From NCBI RefSeq assembly GCF_008033135.1, contig NZ_CP041335.1:3353925-3417924 (forward strand): a stretch of 64,000 nt of DNA. The letters are read 5' to 3'. This DNA comes from Chitinolyticbacter meiyuanensis. Lineage in GTDB: Bacteria > Pseudomonadota > Gammaproteobacteria > Burkholderiales > Chitinibacteraceae. Shown here piece after piece: positions 38,663 through 46,656 of this stretch. A program made the translations under genes and the position numbers. How positions within the stretch are numbered: the stretch's first letter is position 1; the number at the start of each line of letters is the position of its first letter. The notes under the pieces are model-generated. The model ran no database searches. It worked only from the letters and a program-made list of their open reading frames with translations, and was not told where the DNA came from.

Positions 38663-39616
38663 ATGACCGAATTATGGATATGGGGCGTGTTCGCCGTGGT
38701 GGTGATCGCGCTTCTGGCCTTCGACCTCGGGGTGCTGCACAAGGACGACCGCGAGATCGGGGTCAAGGAAAGCCTGAAGCTCTCGGCCTTCTACATCGCG
38801 GCCGGTCTTGCCTTCGGTGGCTTCGTCTGGTGGCAGAAAGGGGCCGGCGCCGGCATGGACTACTACACCGGCTTCCTGGTCGAGAAATCGCTGTCGATGG
38901 ACAACGTGTTCGTGATCTCGCTGATCTTCACCAGCCTGGCGGTGCCACGTGAGTACCAGCACCGGGTGCTGTTCTGGGGCATTCTCGGCGCCATCATCAT
39001 GCGCGCCATCATGATCGGCCTGGGCGCCGCGCTGGTGCACGAGTTCAGCTGGATCCTGCTGGTGTTCGGTGCCTTCCTCTTGTTCACCGGCGTGAAGATG
39101 CTGTTCTCCAAGGATGAAGAGACCGACATCGAGCAGAACCGCGTGTTCCGCTACCTCAAATCGCACCTGAAGATGACGCCCAAGCTGCACGGCCACGACT
39201 TCTTCGTCGATGGCAGCAAGGTGGGCCTCGCGGCCGGGCGCTATGCCACGCCGTTGTTCCTGGCACTGTTGATGGTGGAAGCGGCCGACCTGATCTTCGC
39301 GGTGGACAGCATCCCGGCCATCTTCGCCATCACGCAGGATCCGTTCATCGTCTACACGTCGAACATCTTCGCCATCCTGGGCCTGCGCGCGCTCTACTTC
39401 GCGCTGGCAGCCATGGTGCATCGCTTCCACTACTTGAAGTACGCGCTCGCCATCGTGCTGATCTTCATCGGCATCAAGATCGCGCTGGTGTACCTGCAGA
39501 TCAAGATCCCGTCGGTGATCTCGCTAGTGGTCACCTTCGGTTTGCTGGCAGCCGGCGTGCTGTACTCGCTCTACAAGACGCGGGGCGAGCCGATACCGGA
39601 AAAACCACAGCCCTGA
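38663..39616 (+). CDS. TerC-family integral membrane protein (Alx-like)
   Basis: A 317-residue protein with about nine membrane segments. TerC signatures are FLVEKSLSMDNVFVISLIF and the second acidic motif EAADLIFAVDSIPAIFAIT. The length and the LKMTPKLHGHDFF loop match Alx. Family members export manganese or load metal onto secreted enzymes. No yybP-ykoY riboswitch could be recognised in the 80 bases upstream. It faces a DUF475 gene of the same superfamily. Confidence 0.93.
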   Translation: MTELWIWGVFAVVVIALLAFDLGVLHKDDREIGVKESLKLSAFYIAAGLAFGGFVWWQKGAGAGMDYYTGFLVEKSLSMDNVFVISLIFTSLAVPREYQHRVLFWGILGAIIMRAIMIGLGAALVHEFSWILLVFGAFLLFTGVKMLFSKDEETDIEQNRVFRYLKSHLKMTPKLHGHDFFVDGSKVGLAAGRYATPLFLALLMVEAADLIFAVDSIPAIFAITQDPFIVYTSNIFAILGLRALYFALAAMVHRFHYLKYALAIVLIFIGIKIALVYLQIKIPSVISLVVTFGLLAAGVLYSLYKTRGEPIPEKPQP

Positions 39617-39626
39617 CCGCACCATG

Positions 39627-39654
39627 AAAAACGCCCCTGACCGGGGCGTTTTTC
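39627..39654. terminator. Bidirectional terminator between terC and the DUF475 gene
   Basis: A5, a 7-bp GC stem (CGCCCC/GGGGCG-type, loop TGAC) and T5 between convergent genes. Confidence 0.9.
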
Positions 39655-39662
39655 ATTGCGGC

Positions 39663-40721
39663 CTATACCGGCCCGCGCAGCGACGATTCACGCTTGTTCA
39701 CCCACCAGGAATGGATGGCCGCGAGCACGATCAGCACCGCCGCGATGCCGCCGGTGATCGCCTCGGGGATATGCCAGCGCGCCGCCAGCAGCATCACCGC
39801 CGCCAAGGCGCCGATCGCCCAGAATGCGCCGTGCTCGAGATAGCGCAGCGACGACAGCGTGCCCTTGTACACCAGGAGCAATGTGAACGAGCGCACGAAC
39901 ATGGCGCCGATGCCGAGGCCAATGGCGATCAGGAAGATGTTCTTGGTCAGCGCGAAGGCACCAAGCACGCCATCGAACGAGAACGAGGCATCGAGGATTT
40001 CCAGGTAGATAAAGCCGCCCCAGCCGGTCTTGGCGGCGGCGTTGTCGTCACCCAACAGGCTGCCCACACCGTCGACCGCCACATAGACCACCACGCCCCA
40101 CAGCCCGGCGATCAGGAAGCGGTAGCCATCGGCCTCCGGCAGCAGGTGCGCCACGCCCAGCAGCACCAGGATGGAGAGCAGGATGGCCGCCATGTCGAGC
40201 TTGCCGAGCTTGGCGAGCACACGCTCCACCGGCTTGAACCAGTGCTCGTTCTTCTCGTGATCGAGGAAGAAGTTCCAGAACACCAGCATCAGGAACGCGC
40301 CGCCGAAGGCGGTGACCTCGATATGCGCCGATTGCAGGATATTGGCGTATTCATGCGGCTTGACGATGGCCATCGACAGCACATCGCTGGCGGGCCAGCT
40401 GCCTGTGGTCAGCCACTCGTAGAGCGACACCGGCCCCGGCAGTGGCGCCATCACCGCAATCACGCCAACGATCACCAGCGGGAACACCACCCGCATGCCG
40501 AACACCGCCACCAGCATGCCCCACACCAGGAAGCGGCGACGCCACTTCTCGTCCCAGTGCTTGAGCACCGAGGCATTCACCACCGCATTGTCAAAGGACA
40601 AGCTGGTTTCCAGTAGCGCCAGGTTGAAAGCCACCCACAGGCCCGTCCAGCCGCCGATGGCGAATGCACCGGCAAGCCCGAGCGCGGTGACGATGAATGA
40701 ACCGCCGAAGTACTGCCACAT
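39663..40721 (-). CDS. DUF475 / TerC-related membrane protein
   Basis: A 352-residue membrane protein. DUF475 markers: LALLETSLSFDNAVVNA near residue 36, the second acidic motif YLEILDASFSFDGVLGAFALT, and NFFLDHEKNEHWF in the loop between. These paired acidic-Asp motifs are the same design as in TerC, so a divalent metal or tellurite-related transport role is likely. It converges on the Alx-type TerC gene. Confidence 0.92.
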   Translation of the reverse strand: MWQYFGGSFIVTALGLAGAFAIGGWTGLWVAFNLALLETSLSFDNAVVNASVLKHWDEKWRRRFLVWGMLVAVFGMRVVFPLVIVGVIAVMAPLPGPVSLYEWLTTGSWPASDVLSMAIVKPHEYANILQSAHIEVTAFGGAFLMLVFWNFFLDHEKNEHWFKPVERVLAKLGKLDMAAILLSILVLLGVAHLLPEADGYRFLIAGLWGVVVYVAVDGVGSLLGDDNAAAKTGWGGFIYLEILDASFSFDGVLGAFALTKNIFLIAIGLGIGAMFVRSFTLLLVYKGTLSSLRYLEHGAFWAIGALAAVMLLAARWHIPEAITGGIAAVLIVLAAIHSWWVNKRESSLRGPV

Positions 40722-40964
40722 GAGCCCTGGATCCTGAAAGAAATCGCTGCATTATGCCCTCTGCCCGGGCGATCCGCCGCTGGCACACCGCCACCGTGAG
40801 TCCGGGGCCGGCTTGTGCCAGATCAGCGGCAGCGATCCAGGCAAGGGCTAGAGTGCGGTATCGGGCGTGCCAGGCCGCGCGCCGCCTTGGTCGGGCCCGG
40901 CAAAGCGCCTATACTCGCCAGCATCAAGCGGCCCTCGCGCCGCGTTCCCACGGAGCCCCCTTCA

Positions 40965-41822
40965 ATGAGCAATCCCTACCTCGATCTCGTTGCCGCCCAC
41001 GATACGTTGCTGCAAACGCCCGGCCCGCTGTTTTCCAGCATCGATGGCCTCAACCTGCCGCCGAATCCGGAGCTGGCCGCCGATGCGCCGGTAGTGATGA
41101 TCTTCGCCCCGCACCCGGACGACGAGTGCATCATCGGCGCGCTGCCGCTGCGCCTCGGCCGCGAGGCGGGCTTCCGGGTGGTCAACATCGCCGTCACCCA
41201 GGGCTCCAACCTGAAGCGCCAGCCCGAGCGCTGGGTGGAATTGAAGAACGCCTGCGACCTGCTCGGCTGGGAGCTGCGCGAAACCATTCCCGGCGGCCTG
41301 ATGAGCGTCGGCACCAAGACCCGCGACGCCGACCCGACTGCCTGGGCCGAGAAGGTGGACGTGATCGCCAAGCTGATCGAGGAATACAAGCCCACCGTGT
41401 GCGTGTTCCCGCACGACAACGACTATCACTCGGCCCATATCGGTACCCATTACCTGGTGGTCGATGCGCTTGCCAAGGTCGGCCACCGCTGCGTGGTAGG
41501 CCTGTCCGAATTCTGGCGCCAGATGGAAAAGCCGAATGCGCTGATCGCCACCGGCAACACCGACACCGCCGACCTGATCGCGGCGCTGGCTTGCCACGTG
41601 GGCGAAGTCGAACGCAACCCCTACCACCTGCGCCTGCCGGGCTGGATGGCCGACAACGTGCGCCGCGGCGCCGAAGTCTGTGGCGGCCAGGGGGCAGCAG
41701 CACCGACCTTCAGCTTCGGCACCATCTACAAGGTGGCCCAGTTCGATGGCCGCGCGATTGTCGATACCGAGCAGAAGTACACGATTGCGATTGATGGGGA
41801 CATTGAGGCTGTGCTGGCCTGA
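40965..41822 (+). CDS. PIG-L family deacetylase
   Basis: A 285-residue Zn-dependent N-acetylglucosaminyl deacetylase-fold protein. Zn motif one is FAPHPDDECIIG, and the second His lies in HDNDYHSAHIGTHYLV. PIG-L enzymes remove acetyl from GlcNAc-containing small molecules; with a hexosaminidase gene and a GlmS-like gene in the same window a role with chitin-derived sugars is possible, but the substrate is not shown. I chose the ATG at 40965; the open frame upstream lacks a ribosome site. A terminator follows directly. Confidence 0.9.
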   Translation: MSNPYLDLVAAHDTLLQTPGPLFSSIDGLNLPPNPELAADAPVVMIFAPHPDDECIIGALPLRLGREAGFRVVNIAVTQGSNLKRQPERWVELKNACDLLGWELRETIPGGLMSVGTKTRDADPTAWAEKVDVIAKLIEEYKPTVCVFPHDNDYHSAHIGTHYLVVDALAKVGHRCVVGLSEFWRQMEKPNALIATGNTDTADLIAALACHVGEVERNPYHLRLPGWMADNVRRGAEVCGGQGAAAPTFSFGTIYKVAQFDGRAIVDTEQKYTIAIDGDIEAVLA

Positions 41823-41844
41823 TTGATCGGTTTTGCGCATATGT

Positions 41845-41878
41845 AAAAACGGCGGCTCGTGGATGGGCTGCCGTTTTT
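41845..41878 (+). terminator. Terminator after the PIG-L gene
   Basis: AAAAACGGC (41845-41853) and GCCGTTTTT (41870-41878) form a stem around a G-rich loop, ending in T5, 22 bases after the stop codon. Confidence 0.85.
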
Positions 41879-41917
41879 GTTGGTGATTGCTTCGAATGCA
41901 GATCAATAGTGTTAGCG

Positions 41918-42322
41918 CCTGCGGCGCGGTGTTTGATGCGCGTTCCGCCGCGCCCACGGGTTCATTTCTTTTGCTTCGCCAAAAGAAACGAACCAAAGAA
42001 AAGGCGTGCTCTGCATCGCGCGTCGCTAGGCGGCAAAGCCGCCAAGCTTGGGCGTGACCCGCCTTGCGGCCCTCCGGGCTACCCTCAGTCGGTCGCGAGT
42101 CTAGGTCTCGCTCCACTCCTTCGGCGCTTGGCAAAGGGGAGGAAACCGCGCGCTAATATGGCTGCCAAAGCGTGAAACTGCTGAAAGCATACCTCCACCC
42201 ACGCCCTTGGGTTCCCTCCAGTAGACAATCGAGTCGGCACCTGCGGGACTTACTCGCTTTGCTCGCTCAAACATCCTCGGCCCCCCCCGCTTGTTCCTCG
42301 CTCGGCGCTCCTAAGGGGCTCG
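41918..42322 (+). repeat. Left copy of a composite dispersed repeat flanking the retron island
   Basis: Two blocks here recur in inverted orientation at 44420-44642. Block one (41918-42006) is almost identical to 44554-44642 reversed, including the hairpin-forming TTTGCTTCGCCAAAAG core. Block two (about 42209-42322) matches about 44420-44540 reversed, with scattered differences (shared pieces include GACAATCGAG and CTCAAACATCCTCGG). On this side the blocks are 200 bases apart, on the other only about 14. No open frame here looks real. The gene-free stretch 41879-42391 holds nothing else I can name. Confidence 0.8.
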
Positions 42323-42391
42323 AACTGTATGCAAGCAGCATATTCTAAAAAATCACTCAACGCCGTGTAACGCGCTAGGCATTTTTAGCAG

Positions 42392-43453
42392 TCATTTAGA
42401 AGTACAATTTTTCATTGCCGGAGGAATAACCGCTCTCGTGGCTTGTTGCCGTTTCAACGCAGCCCTCTTAGTACGATTCTTTACAATTTCATTCCACGTG
42501 TCACAGTGTTCTTCGACAATCCTGGCACGGATCAACTTATACCGCGACTCAATTTGCTCAGCTTCTGATAGACACCCCACCAAACTTGCCAATATCTCCC
42601 TCTTGCGCGCCTGAGCTAGATTTAGCACGGATGCAGCAAACAATGTTTCTGAAAGGTCGCGAATCTTCTTCACACGCTTGAAAGGTAGCCTCAAGCCTTG
42701 AGGCGTCACCACAAGACCGGTAATCAAAGCATGGCCACTCTGCTGGACGTTAGTTTTGTGATATTTATAACCACGCTGAAATATCACACTAGCAACTTCG
42801 CCTAAAAGTTGATGATTTGCCTTTGCTCCGGAGATAGTTATATCGTCCACATACAAAGTAAATCTACAGCCAGCTTTGGCGCAGATTTCTGCTATACGAT
42901 CAAACATTTTTATGTTCGCCAAATAGGAGATCGCCGGACTCAAGCAACTACCCGTTGGAATATGAACGCCGTGATTTTTAGAGCAAACGACACAGAGCTT
43001 CGCCAGAATAGTCGCAATATCGGGTGCACATTTGAACGTATCAAAGAAAAAGGAGTGAATTCGATCATACTTGATCGACGGGAAGAATTTTTTGATATCG
43101 ATCTTAAGAACTGGTCCATTCAACAAATGAGCATTAGCGTTTGATCTATAAGACCGGCTCTTGATCGCAGAATGCACATAACTGGGGGGCGCTATTCGAA
43201 TCAAATATTTCAATAGTCGGCGGTGTATTTTTTCTAATTCATCGACCGGCTGACAAATGAACCGCCGGCTCTTTCTATCAACAAAAATCTTATACTGTCT
43301 CGTAAGGCCAGCCTTCTCAACATCGCGAATTAGCCTTAACTCCACTCCAAGCAATTCTGAAAGTCGCTTTTTACTCGAAAGACCAAACAGCGGAGAACGA
43401 TCAATAGTGTATCTATGCTGCTGGGGAGTCCCCGTCTTTTTTTTCTGAGTCAT
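42392..43453 (-). CDS. Retron-type reverse transcriptase
   Basis: A 353-residue reverse transcriptase without maturase, HNH or integrase domains, as in retrons. The retron-type NAxxH motif is seen as NANAH just before the LKIDIKKFFPSI (RT3) block. RT4 reads HIPTGSCLSPAISYLAN, the catalytic box is FTLYVDDITISG (YxDD at 42842-42853) and the VTG-region reads ITGLVVTP. The C-terminal 80 residues are basic and should bind the partner RNA. I start it at the ATG at 43453 (an upstream TTG is possible), overlapping the XRE gene by 41 bases. There is no own ribosome site, so it depends on coupling or slippage from the upstream gene. AT-rich, unlike the flanks. Confidence 0.9.
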   Translation of the reverse strand: MTQKKKTGTPQQHRYTIDRSPLFGLSSKKRLSELLGVELRLIRDVEKAGLTRQYKIFVDRKSRRFICQPVDELEKIHRRLLKYLIRIAPPSYVHSAIKSRSYRSNANAHLLNGPVLKIDIKKFFPSIKYDRIHSFFFDTFKCAPDIATILAKLCVVCSKNHGVHIPTGSCLSPAISYLANIKMFDRIAEICAKAGCRFTLYVDDITISGAKANHQLLGEVASVIFQRGYKYHKTNVQQSGHALITGLVVTPQGLRLPFKRVKKIRDLSETLFAASVLNLAQARKREILASLVGCLSEAEQIESRYKLIRARIVEEHCDTWNEIVKNRTKRAALKRQQATRAVIPPAMKNCTSK

Positions 43454-43730
43454 CAGCAACCCACTCCAGAATTTTGAGCATTTTTCTAGATATAAACTGC
43501 CTTGCCTTACTTACACTATGCTCCCCACGTAACGTTTCAGAAAAAACCACCAATGAGGACAACGGAACTTTGAAGTAATCTGCGTAGCGCTGCAAAATAT
43601 CTAGTGAAGGCTCCTTTTTCCCAGATTCGAGTTCAGACAAATAGGAAGTAGAGATAGAAAGCCGCCCAGCCAACTCAGTTTGACTAAGGCGATGATACGT
43701 TCGTATCAGCTTTAAAGCATCGGATACCAT
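43413..43730 (-). CDS. XRE-family HTH regulator of the retron cassette
   Basis: A 105-residue protein: residues 5-62 form a Cro/C1-type helix-turn-helix (LIRTYHRLSQTELAGRLSIS, then TSYLSELESGKKEPSLDIL), followed by a short helical tail and an acidic end. The ATG has GAGG 6 bases upstream. HTH proteins are reported partners of some retron reverse transcriptases, where they may be the regulator or the effector. The 3' end overlaps the reverse transcriptase start at an A8 run (43437-43444, T8 on the plus strand). Confidence 0.87.
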   Translation of the reverse strand: MVSDALKLIRTYHRLSQTELAGRLSISTSYLSELESGKKEPSLDILQRYADYFKVPLSSLVVFSETLRGEHSVSKARQFISRKMLKILEWVADDSEKKDGDSPAA

Positions 43731-43759
43731 GTTAGCCTCAAAAGTGAGGGGGGCGTAGC

Positions 43760-44005
43760 TTAGCTAAACAAATCCTCGATGAAGCCGGTAATGTGAGGGG
43801 CCTTATCGGCTACCCACCCCCAAGCTTCTGGGATATGCACCGTCATCCACTTCCATCCCTCGGGTCTTAAAAGCAAAAAGCGCAGAGCACCTTTTACTAA
43901 GAAAACCGCCCCTGATTTAAGCCTACTCATCCAAGGGAAACTACAAGATTTCTGTTTACGGACGTCTTTACTACGCGCAGGTCGAACTGCAAATGGTGGT
44001 TTCAT
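43760..44005 (-). CDS. Small Trp-rich, possibly membrane-active protein in the retron cassette
   Basis: An 81-residue basic protein with a hydrophobic stretch (SGAVFLVKGALRFLLL, about residues 32-47) followed by a Trp-rich segment (EGWKWMTVHIPEAWGW). The ATG at 44005 has AAGGA 8 bases upstream, and that ribosome site lies in the 3' arm of the long hairpin 44014-44086. It ends 29 bases before the XRE gene and reads in the same direction. I recognise no family. Its size, basic N-terminus and amphipathic segment would fit a small toxin or phage-defence effector held in check by the retron, which is speculation. Confidence 0.6.
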   Translation of the reverse strand: MKPPFAVRPARSKDVRKQKSCSFPWMSRLKSGAVFLVKGALRFLLLRPEGWKWMTVHIPEAWGWVADKAPHITGFIEDLFS

Positions 44006-44285
44006 TACAAATTTCCTTAAAAAAGCGTCAATCGATTGACTGACGTGGAAGGCACTATGCCTTCCCCCCTCGCTCTTTTTTAAGGACAGAGAATTCGACC
44101 TACCCCCTTTATCACAAATTGACTGATCGCCAGCCCTCAGCGATCAGGTTAGCAGTCCGGGCCATCGCGTCACACGCGGCGCGCGGCGGCATTGAGACCG
44201 TTGATAAATTTGACGGAACGACAGCTCCCGCCGCGAGCCGAAGCTCAAAACTACGTTCGAGGACATCTCTGTTTTACCCACTTGC
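44006..44285 (-). ncRNA. Candidate retron non-coding RNA (msr-msd) or structured leader
   Basis: About 280 bases with no plausible gene, between a strong promoter and the cassette genes. On the minus strand it can fold into a GAGC-TTCG-GCTC tetraloop hairpin (44235-44246), an 8-bp GC stem (44182-44189/44228-44235), an 8-bp stem (44123-44130/44140-44147), a 7-bp outer pairing (44086-44092/44266-44272) and a long stem (44014-44027/44071-44086, one bulge) enclosing a GGAAGGC/GCCTTCC hairpin. Right after the 5' arm of the long stem the RNA reads AGCGAGG, similar to the region of the branching G in known retron RNAs. Which arms are the a1/a2 repeats is not settled, and the template segment is unusually short if the long stem is a1/a2. 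Confidence 0.5.
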
Positions 44286-44291
44286 CACGGC

Positions 44292-44319
44292 AGTATAACG
44301 CCACAGGGCCACAATGCAA
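44292..44319 (-). promoter_or_regulatory. Sigma-70-type promoter of the retron cassette
   Basis: On the minus strand TTGCAT (44314-44319) and TATACT (44292-44297) are separated by 16 bases, close to consensus. Transcription would begin near 44285, just before the structured RNA. Confidence 0.65.
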
Positions 44320-44322
44320 ATT

Positions 44323-44352
44323 TTTTTCGCTATCAGCGAATATTTTTCGCTA
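44323..44352. promoter_or_regulatory. Direct repeats next to the retron promoter (possible operator)
   Basis: TTTTTCGCTA occurs at 44323-44332 and again at 44343-44352, exactly 20 bases apart (about two helical turns), directly upstream of the -35 element. The first copy is also part of a TTCGCT/AGCGAA dyad (44326-44340). This could be the binding site of the XRE protein of the cassette. Confidence 0.45.
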
Positions 44353-44419
44353 GCAATGAGGATGATGGTCAGGTCTTGCGTTTTGCCACAAGCACAATCC
44401 TCGCACGCCACCCGAATTC

Positions 44420-44642
44420 CCCTCAGGAGCGCCGCGCGAGGAACAAGCGGGGCGGGGTTTCGCCGAGGATGTTTGAGGCCGCAGGCCGAGTCCCGCAGGC
44501 GCCGCCTCGATTGTCCGCAGCGAGGGAACCCCGAAGGGGCGCGGATGCGGGGTCGCCTTTTCTTTGGTTCGTTTCTTTTGGCGAAGCAAAAGAAATGAAC
44601 CCGTGGGCGCGGCGGAACGCGCATCAAACCCTGCGCCGCAGG
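44420..44642 (-). repeat. Right, inverted copy of the composite repeat
   Basis: Inverted counterpart of 41918-42322, with the two blocks nearly contiguous. A further 18-base end piece (44830-44847) matches 41917-41934 in reverse. The rest of 44643-44861 carries nothing I can name. Together the copies enclose the AT-rich retron cassette. Confidence 0.8.
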
Positions 44643-44861
44643 TGCAAAACCCAGCCTTTCCGGCAGTCGCTCCCGCCTTCAACAACAGCGGTTCATCCCG
44701 CCAAATCCCCCCTCCCTCCTTGCGCCAAAGAGGGGAACACCCCGGCCACGCTGGCAGCGCATTGCATATCGTGGCATATCCTCGGGGGAAACGAGAAAGA
44801 ACGCGATCCGCCGGGCGGAACCGGCATCTAAACACCGCGCCGCAGGCAGCAACACGCCCTC

Positions 44862-45593
44862 TCACATCTGCCTGAACTGCCCAGCAAAACTGCGCGACAA
44901 CGGCAGCACCTCGCTGCGCTGCTTCAGGTGAATGAACTGCCGCCCCAACAGATCGCGCTGAATCCGCGCCACTGCAGCGAGGTTCACGATCAGCCCGCGG
45001 TGCACTTGGGCAAAACGATCGGGGGCCAGCTGCGGCAGCAGCTCCTTCAGCGAGGTACGGATCAGGTGGCGCTCGCTGGCGGTGACCACGTCGGTGTACT
45101 TGTTGCTTGCCTCGAAATACACCACCTCATCCACATGGACGAGTCGCGTGGTATCGGCAAGGCCCACGGTCAGCCAGGCGAGGCCCGGGGCGGCCGGGCG
45201 CTGCAGCTGGGCCAGCAGGCTGGCAAGATCGATATCCGGGCGCACGGTCTGTTGCAGCCGGGTCACGCATTGCGCGAGGCGCACGTCGTCCACCGGCTTG
45301 GTCAGGTAGTCGACCGCGGCGGCGGCGAAGGCGGCAAGCGCGTATTCGTCGTAGGCGGTGACGAACACCACCCGGGTGCGGCCGGCAGCCGAGGCCACCT
45401 GCAGGCCGGTGAGGCCGGGCATGCGGATATCGAGGAAGGCAAAATCCGGCTGGCACTGCGCCAGCGTCGCCACAGCATCGATGCCGTTGTGCACGATGGC
45501 GACGAGCTCCAGCGCCGGCCACAACTGCTGCAGCCGGCTGGCGAGGTGACTGGCCAGCAGCGGTTCGTCGTCGGCAATCAGCGCGGTCGGCAT
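44862..45593 (-). CDS. LytTR-family response regulator
   Basis: A 243-residue regulator. The receiver has ADDEPLLASHL, the phospho-acceptor Asp in FLDIRMPGLTG and VTAYDEYALAAF ending YLTKPVD. The LytTR DNA-binding domain includes VVYFEASNKYTDVV, IRTSLKELLPQL and FAQVHRGLIVN. It shares one base with the upstream kinase stop (TGATG), so the two are a coupled two-component pair and last in a seven-gene operon. Confidence 0.93.
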   Translation of the reverse strand: MPTALIADDEPLLASHLASRLQQLWPALELVAIVHNGIDAVATLAQCQPDFAFLDIRMPGLTGLQVASAAGRTRVVFVTAYDEYALAAFAAAAVDYLTKPVDDVRLAQCVTRLQQTVRPDIDLASLLAQLQRPAAPGLAWLTVGLADTTRLVHVDEVVYFEASNKYTDVVTASERHLIRTSLKELLPQLAPDRFAQVHRGLIVNLAAVARIQRDLLGRQFIHLKQRSEVLPLSRSFAGQFRQM

Positions 45594-46645
45594 CAGGGCT
45601 CCCGGTAGGGCAAGGTCAGTTCGGCGATCACGCCGCTCGGGCTGTTGGGCTGCAGCACCAGCTGCCCTGCTCCGCCATACAGGCTGGCAAGCCGCGCCCG
45701 CACATTGGCCAGACCCACGCCGGCACCACCGGCGGACTGCCCCAAGCCGGCACCGCTGTCGGCCACCCGCAGGCACAGCGAGTCGCCGTCGCGGCGGGCC
45801 GAGACGACCACCTCGCCGCCCGCCAGCGCCGGTTCGATGCCGTGTTGCAAGGCGTTCTCCACCAGGGGTTGCAACAGCAGCGGTGGCAGGCGCGCACCCC
45901 GCAGCGCCTCGGGGATCTCCAGCCGGTAGCGCAAGCGCTGCTGCAACCGGATCTGGCCGATGGCGAGCAGTGCCGACACCAGTTCCAGTTCGTCCGCCAG
46001 CGTCGATACCGACTTGCGGGTGCGATCGAGGCTGGCGCGCAGGTAGCCGTTCAGATGCCCCAGCAGCGTTTGCGCCAGTGGCGGATCCTGCGCGATCAGG
46101 CTTTGCACGTTGGCCAGCGTGTTGAACAGGAAATGCGGCTCGATCTGCGCCTGCAGCAGGGCGAGCTGCGCATCGGTTTCGGCGGCGCGCGCTTCGCTGG
46201 CGCGCTGTTGCTCGGCCGCAAGCTCGACGCGGTATTCGGCATTGCGGATGGAGAGCGAGATCACCACGGTGGCGGCCACCGCGATCACCATGCAGCTCAG
46301 CAGCAGCCGCCATTGCGCCAGCGGGTTCACCAGCAGGTGCGTCACGTCGTACACGCCAAGCCAGGCCGCAAGCTTGAAGCCGATCCAGATGCCGATCGGC
46401 ACGGCGATCAGGTGCATGGCCAGGCGCGGCAGGCGCGGCACCAGTTCGAGCACGCCATAGCCGCACCAGATCGAAACACCGATCGCATTGGCGATGATCA
46501 GGTTGTCGAGCACGCCGACATGCGGATTGGTGCCGATCAGCAAGGCGGCGACCACCTGGTTCACCACCAGCAGCAGCGTGATGCCGCTCCACCGGTCCAT
46601 CCCCGGCTTGCATTTCAAGCTCGCCCGCAATTTGCTCAGGCTCAT
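45593..46645 (-). CDS. LytS/YehU-type sensor histidine kinase
   Basis: A 350-residue kinase with four hydrophobic segments in the first 140 residues and no large extracellular domain. The His_kinase domain has the phospho-acceptor region LQAQIEPHFLFNTLANVQSL, LPPLLLQPLVENALQHG and the glycine-rich GAGLGQSAGGAGVGLANVRARL. I chose the ATG at 46645 (MSLSKLRAS) just after the outer-membrane gene. It pairs with the LytTR regulator downstream. The membrane sensor suits detection of an envelope state. Confidence 0.9.
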   Translation of the reverse strand: MSLSKLRASLKCKPGMDRWSGITLLLVVNQVVAALLIGTNPHVGVLDNLIIANAIGVSIWCGYGVLELVPRLPRLAMHLIAVPIGIWIGFKLAAWLGVYDVTHLLVNPLAQWRLLLSCMVIAVAATVVISLSIRNAEYRVELAAEQQRASEARAAETDAQLALLQAQIEPHFLFNTLANVQSLIAQDPPLAQTLLGHLNGYLRASLDRTRKSVSTLADELELVSALLAIGQIRLQQRLRYRLEIPEALRGARLPPLLLQPLVENALQHGIEPALAGGEVVVSARRDGDSLCLRVADSGAGLGQSAGGAGVGLANVRARLASLYGGAGQLVLQPNSPSGVIAELTLPYREP

Positions 46646-46656
46646 GCCGTATCCGA

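Noticed and set aside
42392..43453. Group II intron or diversity-generating retroelement as the source of the RT
   Set aside because: There is no maturase or endonuclease domain, no intron domain V-like hairpin downstream, and no template/variable repeat pair nearby; the NAxxH motif points to a retron.
44274..44627. Short ORFs encoding an FFCFAKRNEPKKRR-type peptide, also near 41909-42175
   Set aside because: They are translations of the dispersed hairpin repeat in several frames and do not show coding constraint.
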